In this document: positions 54,618-64,000 of the stretch, in pieces
Layout of the letters: every line of letters begins with the position of its first letter
Position numbering within the stretch: position 1 is the stretch's first letter
DNA from: Candidatus Nitrosocaldaceae archaeon
GTDB taxonomy: Archaea > Thermoproteota > Nitrososphaeria > Nitrososphaerales > Nitrosocaldaceae
Length of the DNA: 64,000 bases
Assembly (NCBI GenBank): GCA_026002835.1
Contig: BPGC01000003.1
Span: 1 to 64,000, forward strand
Direction of reading: 5' to 3'
Made by a program: the position numbers and the translations under genes
The notes under the pieces: generated by a model
The model's database searches: none
What the model was told of the DNA's origin: nothing
The model's input: only the letters and a program-made list of their open reading frames with translations

Positions 54618-54832
54618 AGTAATTCTCAATGCAAGAGATTACTCAATAGAGGAAGAAGATTGAGTTATTAAAGGCTTAAAGAGAAACCAAAAAAGAATAA
54701 AGCTAATCAAGTTCTAGTATTAACAAAATATTATAATAAAAATGTAAAGATAATATCTGGTTTTAAGAGCAATGATAAGATAGTTCAAGTAGAATGAAAA
54801 AGTTATAATTATATTATACTCTAATACAGTCT

Positions 54833-55150
54833 ATGCAAGATGTAATTGAAGAATTAAAGGCTATAGCAGATAAGTATGATATGAGGATTATAGATCAAGA
54901 AGGTGTTATAAAATTATACAATTCTGATGTAACTCCAATACAAAGAGCGTTATCTGGATTAAATGATATAATGGAATTAGCATATACAACTGCTGAACAT
55001 CATCCATATTGGGGAATGTTATATAATAGCATAGAGATAGTAAGAAGATTATTAGAAAAATGGGATGATGAGTTAGATGATGAAGATATAGATGAATTGG
55101 AATGGAGGATTGAAGAGATTAGGAATATGCTATCAAGGTTTAAACAATGA
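54833..55150 (+). CDS. Small acidic helical protein, 105 aa
   Basis: The N-terminus MQDVIEELKAIADKYDMRII is followed by a helical region with AYTTAEHHPYWGMLYN and an acidic C-terminal helix (DDELDDEDIDELEWRIEEI). Family not recognised; probably a thaumarchaeal conserved hypothetical. The region 54618-54832 before it has only a short protein-like frame without a start. It overlaps the convergent DUF192 gene by 11 bp. Confidence 0.6.
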   Translation: MQDVIEELKAIADKYDMRIIDQEGVIKLYNSDVTPIQRALSGLNDIMELAYTTAEHHPYWGMLYNSIEIVRRLLEKWDDELDDEDIDELEWRIEEIRNMLSRFKQ

Positions 55151-56021
55151 TCCTTGTTAAATGCTTCAATTCTACATAATCACCTTCTTTTATATTATAT
55201 TTATCAGTATAACCAGCATTAACCTCTAACACATATTTAGCTGGTTCGTCTGGTTGATATGTGCATGCTTCAATATCATCTTTGCATGGTTGAGCATTCT
55301 TTGTTATATGAACAATCTTTCCATCTGAATTGATCCATATCATATCTAAACTGATAATCATATTCTTCATCCAGAATGAAGTTCTAGCTTCTCTATCCAA
55401 TATAAAGAACATCCCAGCATCTTCTGGGAGATAATCTCTATACATCAAACCTAATGCACGTTTTTCATTAGTATCAGCTATCTCTACTAATAGTGTTCTA
55501 TCATTTATAAAAGCCCATTTCAATTCATAATAATAGATCTTTCCATTAATTACTTCCTTAAGTAATGGATTTATAGTTAACTCTATTCTTTCATCTGTAT
55601 CACTAATAACAAACTTATATGGCAACTCTCCTTTCCATTCTTTAACAAATATTCCATTACCTTTATTCTCTAACTCTATACTATAATCACCAAAGGATAG
55701 TTTATATTGTTTTGATTCATCGCTACTTTTTATACTCATAATTATAGTAGAATCTTCCAATTCATTAAACACATCTAGAGGACTCTTAGCATTCTTATTT
55801 ACGATCATTATACTTAATTCTGATAAAGTTATATTGCCAATTTGAAACTCATCAATAAATTCTGGTTCTTTAACACTATCAGTAACCGCAATTCTGGCAT
55901 TTATAACATCTTTAATGACTCTTTCTTGAACTATAGGTTCATCTATATTGTATGATATTCCAACTATGATTATTGCTGCTATAATAACTGCTATAATACC
56001 TCCAATTAACGCTATATGCAT
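55140..56021 (-). CDS. Membrane-anchored DUF192 protein, 293 aa
   Basis: A membrane anchor (IALIGGIIAVIIAAIIIVGI, about 3-22) is followed by an unknown beta domain. The C-terminal DUF192 domain (about 175-290) includes ALGLMYRDYLPEDAGMFFIL, SFWMKNMIISLDMIWI and VLEVNAGYTDKYNIKEGD. The domain is exposed outside the membrane. DUF192 proteins are widespread with unclear function. Confidence 0.85.
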   Translation of the reverse strand: MHIALIGGIIAVIIAAIIIVGISYNIDEPIVQERVIKDVINARIAVTDSVKEPEFIDEFQIGNITLSELSIMIVNKNAKSPLDVFNELEDSTIIMSIKSSDESKQYKLSFGDYSIELENKGNGIFVKEWKGELPYKFVISDTDERIELTINPLLKEVINGKIYYYELKWAFINDRTLLVEIADTNEKRALGLMYRDYLPEDAGMFFILDREARTSFWMKNMIISLDMIWINSDGKIVHITKNAQPCKDDIEACTYQPDEPAKYVLEVNAGYTDKYNIKEGDYVELKHLTRIIV

Positions 56022-56097
56022 AACATCTCTTTAAGTATATATAATTAAAATTTATCTAAAGAGTAGATATATAACTATCATCAATCTTTGATATGCT

Positions 56098-56475
56098 ATG
56101 AGTGAACAAGATCTACCGCCATGGTTAAAAGAACAAGTTGCTAGATTTAATCAACTACAACAGAATCTGCAAGCGATACTCATGCAAAAGCAGCAGTTAG
56201 AGATAGAGATTGCGGAGATAGATAAAGCATTGGAAGAGTTGAAGAAGGCTGGAGAGGAAGATTCGGTATATAAAGCAGCAGGTCCAATATTGATCAAGGC
56301 TAATAAAGATGAGGTTATTAAAGAGTTGGAAGAGAAGAAAGAGTTAGCAAATACTAGGAATACAGTATTGAGTAAACAGGAGAGTAGGATTAAAGAAAGT
56401 TTGAAGGAAGCACAAAGCAAGTTGGAAGAGATGCTAAAAGGTATGACTGGAGGAGCACCTCCAAGAGCAGAGTAA
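56098..56475 (+). CDS. pfdB: Prefoldin subunit beta
   Basis: This 125-aa protein has the long coiled-coil hairpin of beta-class prefoldin: FNQLQQNLQAILMQKQQLEI, the hairpin region around YKAAGPILIKANKDEVIKEL, and a second helix to MLKGMTG. It assembles with alpha subunits into the hexameric chaperone. One-base overlap with the next gene. Confidence 0.93.
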   Translation: MSEQDLPPWLKEQVARFNQLQQNLQAILMQKQQLEIEIAEIDKALEELKKAGEEDSVYKAAGPILIKANKDEVIKELEEKKELANTRNTVLSKQESRIKESLKEAQSKLEEMLKGMTGGAPPRAE

Positions 56476-57443
56476 TGAAGAAAGTAGGATTATTCCAGCA
56501 TATTAAAAAAGATAAGAATGTGTTAATAACAACGCATAGACATGCTGATATAGATGCTTACTGTTCAGTTTATGCTTTATCTAAGATATTGGATATCAAA
56601 GGCATAAAATCAAAAGTTTATTTTCCTAATGGATTAAACGAAGATGCTAAGAGAATCTCATTGTTATTGCCATTAACAAATAGAATTGATATGTTTGAAG
56701 ATAATGATATTATAATAATATTAGACACAAACAATCCAGCATTACTAGCAGATATAACCGATAAGGTTATTGGAAGTAAGAGTAAGAAGATAATAATAGA
56801 TCACCATCCTTTGATGCAAAATAGTATAGATGGAATACAATTCATAGATACAAAAGCATCATCTACATGTGAGATTATATGTAGATTAACTAGAAAGAGT
56901 AAGATAAAATATAGCAAAGATATAGCTAGTGCATTATTGCTAGGAATATTTACAGACTCTCAATATCTATCATTAGCAAAAGAAGATACTCTCAGATGTG
57001 TAAATTATCTTAGCAAGTATGTATCATTATCAGAGATAAAAGGAGCATTAGCTAGAGAAAGGAATTATTCTGAGCGTATGGCAAGATTAAAATCTGCTAA
57101 GAGGATGGAACTTTATAAGATAATCAATAAAGAACTTATCATAGCTGTATCAAAAGTTGGCTCTTATCATGCCTCTGCTGCAAAAGCGTTAATAGATCTA
57201 GGTGCAGATCTTAGCATAGTTATCAATAAAGATGATATCATTAAAGTTAGTATGAGAGCTAGTAATAGATTCTATTCTTTAACAAATTTGCATCTAGGTA
57301 TTGATATAGCAAGTAAGATAAGTGACAAAGGAGGAGGACATCCTACTGCAGCCTCATTTATTAGCAATAAAGAAGATGCTTATAGAGATGTATTTGAGAT
57401 AATAAAAAGTATGAATTACAAGATAAGTAAGATCAAGATCTGA
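56475..57443 (+). CDS. DHH/DHHA1 family phosphoesterase
   Basis: This 322-aa protein has the motifs THRHADIDA (motif I), ILDTNNP, DHHPL (the DHH motif) and a C-terminal DHHA1 motif SDKGGGHPTAASFI. These belong to RecJ/NrnA-like or cyclic-dinucleotide phosphodiesterases. The presence of DHHA1 directly after DHH favours an NrnA/RecJ-like exonuclease. Coupled to prefoldin beta. Confidence 0.87.
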   Translation: MKKVGLFQHIKKDKNVLITTHRHADIDAYCSVYALSKILDIKGIKSKVYFPNGLNEDAKRISLLLPLTNRIDMFEDNDIIIILDTNNPALLADITDKVIGSKSKKIIIDHHPLMQNSIDGIQFIDTKASSTCEIICRLTRKSKIKYSKDIASALLLGIFTDSQYLSLAKEDTLRCVNYLSKYVSLSEIKGALARERNYSERMARLKSAKRMELYKIINKELIIAVSKVGSYHASAAKALIDLGADLSIVINKDDIIKVSMRASNRFYSLTNLHLGIDIASKISDKGGGHPTAASFISNKEDAYRDVFEIIKSMNYKISKIKI

Positions 57444-58101
57444 TACCTTTTATTATATCAACTCCATGACTAGAACCTATTATATCAGCTCCAGCGTTGA
57501 TCATCTCTATGGCTTTTTGATATGTATGAATCCCTCCAGATGCTTTTATCTTCACCTCATTATTAAGAACACTTTTTAGTAACTTTATATCATCTAAAGT
57601 AGCACCTCTAGTTAGAAATCCAGTTGAAGTCTTGATATAATCTGCTCTAGCCTCCTTAACTATGTTAGCAATAGCAATTATCTCCTCTTTTGTTAGATAA
57701 CCTGTCTCTATCAATATCTTTACTGTTATGTTACCAAAACTCTTTGCCATCTCAACTATTGATATAACCTCTTTTCTTAGATAATCAAGATCGTTAGATT
57801 TCAAATATCCTATATTAATGACTGCATCTAATTCATCTGCTCCCAATCTTATTGCTTCTTTAAGTTCTGATACCTTACTCTTTATAGATGTGCTTCCAAA
57901 TGGAAATCCTATAGTACTTCCTATTCTTATACCACTATTCTTTAACAATTTATATACTAATGGTATATACGATAGATTAACTGATACAGCCCTAAAATTA
58001 TACTCTAATGCTTCTCTGCATAACCTTCTTATATCGTCTTTTGTAGCATCAGGCTTTACGCATGTATGATCTATCCTCTTTGCTAACTCTATTGAATTCA
58101 T
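57433..58101 (-). CDS. deoC: Deoxyribose-phosphate aldolase
   Basis: This 222-aa TIM-barrel enzyme has RIDHTCVKPDATKDDI at the N-terminus, ADELDAVINIGYL, VKILIETGYL, the Schiff-base Lys in ADYIKTSTGF (about 151) and VKIKASGGIHTYQKAIEMI. It interconverts deoxyribose-5-phosphate with glyceraldehyde-3-phosphate and acetaldehyde. It overlaps the DHH gene by 11 bp tail to tail. Confidence 0.95.
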   Translation of the reverse strand: MNSIELAKRIDHTCVKPDATKDDIRRLCREALEYNFRAVSVNLSYIPLVYKLLKNSGIRIGSTIGFPFGSTSIKSKVSELKEAIRLGADELDAVINIGYLKSNDLDYLRKEVISIVEMAKSFGNITVKILIETGYLTKEEIIAIANIVKEARADYIKTSTGFLTRGATLDDIKLLKSVLNNEVKIKASGGIHTYQKAIEMINAGADIIGSSHGVDIIKGIRS

Positions 58102-58154
58102 ATACTTTTAACTACTCATTAGCAGTTAAAAGCATTCTGATTATCCTATTTATT

Positions 58155-59073
58155 ATGCTTTGTAGACTAATATCTTTATTGATCCTAACAACAAATAATA
58201 ATGATATTAGCATATAATATAGATGAGAGATTAATAAAAAGGGGAGAGATATTATTATCATTAGATTTTGTTGATAATTATGAGCAAGAGCTAGCACTAA
58301 TGAATTAGGAAGACCATATAAGATTACTAATAATTATGCACAATTCTTAGCATTAATAAGATATATGTTAGATATATCAGATAATAGAAGGTTTTAGCAT
58401 TAAATATATTAATACCAGAACTTAAACCAGTAGACTATTCAGAGATAAGGAAGAGGCTCATGAAGATCGATTATAAGAAGTTAGATATAAAGAATGATAA
58501 TATAAGCATATCATTAGACTCATCTCTAAAGTTCATAAATCATATATGCTAGAAAGCATGGTATAAAGAAGCATTACATAAAGATACATTTTGCTATTAA
58601 TGTTAAAACTAAATAGATATGAGGATTACTAATGATGATATTCATGAAAGCAGCATTAGATATGTTAAAGGATAATAATATAGATAAGATATATGCTGAT
58701 GGAGCTTATGATAATATAGCATTATACAAGTTATTAGAGGATAATGGTATAGAGGCTATTATTAAACCTAGAATGAATGCTAGAGATGATAGTATTAGTA
58801 ATATTAGGAATGAGAATGTTAGATGTATTAAGCAATTAGGATATAAAGAATGGTCTAAGTATATGGTAAGAGATGGATAGTAGAATCAGTATTCTCTACA
58901 TTTAAGAGATTATTTAATGAGTATTGTTTATCTAATAGTATGAATGGTATAGTTAAAGAGTTAAGAGCAAAGGTATGGATATACAATATGTTAGTTAGGA
59001 TGGTATAAAAGAGAAAGTATAGATAATGAGATATTGTAATGATAATAATATGTTATAATTGATCCACAAAGCA
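58155..59073 (+). mobile_element. IS5-like insertion sequence remnant (about 919 bp)
   Basis: The left end ATGCTTTGTAGAC and right end GATCCACAAAGCA are inverted, and match the ends of the two MITEs. The inside contains a degenerate transposase. It separates deoC from the 3' end of the 23S rRNA gene. Confidence 0.8.
58215..59007 (+). pseudogene. IS5-like transposase pseudogene
   Basis: Pieces in different frames read in order RLIKRGEILLSLDFVDNYEQ; LIPELKPVDYSEIRKRLMKI; ISISLDSSLKF (first Asp); the open frame 58632-58880 with IDKIYADGAYDNIALYKLLE and IIKPRMNARDD; then VESVFSTFKRLFNEYCLSNS (Glu) and WIYNMLVRMV. At least four frameshifts or stops. Not functional, but once the likely source of mobility for the MITEs. 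Confidence 0.85.
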
Positions 59074-59095
59074 AAATTAAAAATAAATCTTTTTC

Positions 59096-59111
59096 ATCGT
59101 CGTGTATAATC
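59096..59111 (-). other. 23S rRNA processing stem, 3' strand
   Basis: ATCGTCGTGTATAATC here is the exact reverse complement of 62134-62149. The two flank the 23S gene and would form the stem cut during pre-23S maturation by the splicing endonuclease. Confidence 0.8.
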
Positions 59112-62133
<3,022 letters not shown>

Positions 62134-62246
62134 GATTATACACGACGATCATTGTAAGCATATGCTTACTACGTCACTTCATCCTGTATTATATACAGGA
62201 TTGCATCAGATGGGTCATATGTTATTTGTATGCTCGGTCTAAACTA
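62134..62246 (-). other. 16S-23S spacer with processing stems
   Basis: Holds no tRNA. It contains the 5' strand of the 23S stem (62134-62149), a hairpin CCTGTAT/ATACAGG (62183-62199), and the 3' strand of the 16S stem (62211-62240), which pairs with 63747-63776. Confidence 0.8.
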
Positions 62247-63714
<1,468 letters not shown>

Positions 63715-63746
63715 CGATTATTTGGGAGTACGGCTTGATTAGTATA

Positions 63747-63776
63747 AGACCGAGCTTTATACTAACATATGACCCA
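63747..63776 (-). other. 16S rRNA processing stem, 5' strand
   Basis: AGACCGAGC...TAACATATGACCCA is the near-perfect inverted partner of 62211-62240, with small internal mismatches as in bulge-helix-bulge processing stems. Confidence 0.75.
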
Positions 63777-63811
63777 TATCAGATCCAACAGTGTTGGATC
63801 CTCATCAATTG

Positions 63812-63893
63812 TTAGCGTAATTGGAGGTCTATAACGCATCTTGTGGGCTATGCCCAACTACTTGTTATAGACGCCGCCGAACTATTACGCTAA
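63812..63893 (-). other. Large stem-loop in the pre-16S 5' leader
   Basis: Three nested helices: TTAGCGTAAT/ATTACGCTAA (63812-63821 with 63884-63893), GTCTATAAC/GTTATAGAC (63827-63835 with 63864-63872) and TGGGC/GCCCA (63844-63848 with 63852-63856), with internal loops between. It may mark the 5' end of the pre-rRNA, or encode a small structured RNA (for example H/ACA-like). Confidence 0.65.
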
Positions 63894-63914
63894 ATTATAT
63901 CTTTTATTTATGGA

Positions 63915-63923
63915 GATATAAAT
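63915..63923 (-). promoter_or_regulatory. Candidate rRNA promoter TATA box
   Basis: On the minus strand ATTTATATC lies about 25 bp before the stem-loop at 63893, placing the start of transcription at the hairpin. A second TATA-like TTTATAGG lies further upstream (about 63941-63950). Inferred from spacing only. Confidence 0.5.
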
Positions 63924-64000
63924 CTTGTGTACGCTACAAACCTATAAATAATCGATGAAAATTGATAGATTTATAGATCTATTTTAGTAACATATCTTTA

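Noticed and set aside
54618..54832. Protein-like stretch VLVLTKYYNKNVKIISGFKS between cofC and the 105-aa gene
   Set aside because: No start codon and a stop just upstream; could be a relic, but too little to call.
58112..58297. 61-aa minus-strand frame between deoC and 23S
   Set aside because: It overlaps the end and first part of the IS5-like remnant in antisense; no support as a gene.

Overview
The window is an AT-rich archaeal chromosome segment. The 16S and 23S rRNA genes, with no tRNA in the spacer and no 5S directly downstream, the F420 genes cofD and cofC, replication factor C, prefoldin beta, a PAC2 chaperone and TATA boxes spaced for leaderless genes all point to Nitrososphaerota (Thaumarchaeota). 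The much higher G+C of the rRNA genes than of the protein genes suggests a thermophile, possibly a relative of Nitrosocaldus. That placement is inference from sequence feel; no search was run.

Layout. (1) 1-5494: two CRISPR arrays read on the minus strand. They share an identical 37-bp repeat and an identical 221-bp leader. Between them lie two unknown genes, a SWIM-finger DDE transposase and a three-gene AbrB/coiled-coil/zinc-finger module whose last gene ends inside a truncated CRISPR repeat. No cas genes are visible. (2) 5834-15366: core genes (2-hydroxyacid dehydrogenase, DUF47/PiT phosphate transport pair, RfcS, phosphoglucose/phosphomannose isomerase, GNAT, M24 peptidase, beta-hydroxyacid dehydrogenase, PAC2, tRNA-binding protein), ending in a tRNA-Phe with an 11-nt intron in the D arm. 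(3) 15390-19169: remains of an element beside tRNA-Phe: a multiply frameshifted integrase, two 135-140 bp MITEs in inverted orientation, a truncated zinc-finger gene and a dead two-domain defence-like gene, followed by a tRNA-Ser(UGA) with an insertion in its D arm.

(4) About 19473-52914: a ~33-kb integrative element. Its right end is the 3' end of tRNA-Ile with an adjacent tyrosine integrase. Its left end carries a decayed copy of the tRNA-Ile 3' end. It encodes an XPD-like helicase, an SF3 helicase-primase, a miniature TFB-like protein, a ParB-like protein, many small zinc-finger proteins and several insertion sequences. Cargo includes a 1715-residue secreted protein with NHL propeller blades, a cupredoxin domain, a zinc-protease motif and a PKD domain. 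The replication module is present twice, each copy missing a complementary piece. Two identical inverted IS630 copies sit at or near the break points, which suggests a tandem element later rearranged by IS recombination.

(5) 52905-63900: chromosome again: tRNA-Ile, cofD-cofC, a DUF192 membrane protein, prefoldin beta, a DHH phosphoesterase, deoC, an IS5-like remnant whose ends match the MITEs, then 23S and 16S rRNA on the minus strand with clear processing stems and a large 5' leader hairpin.
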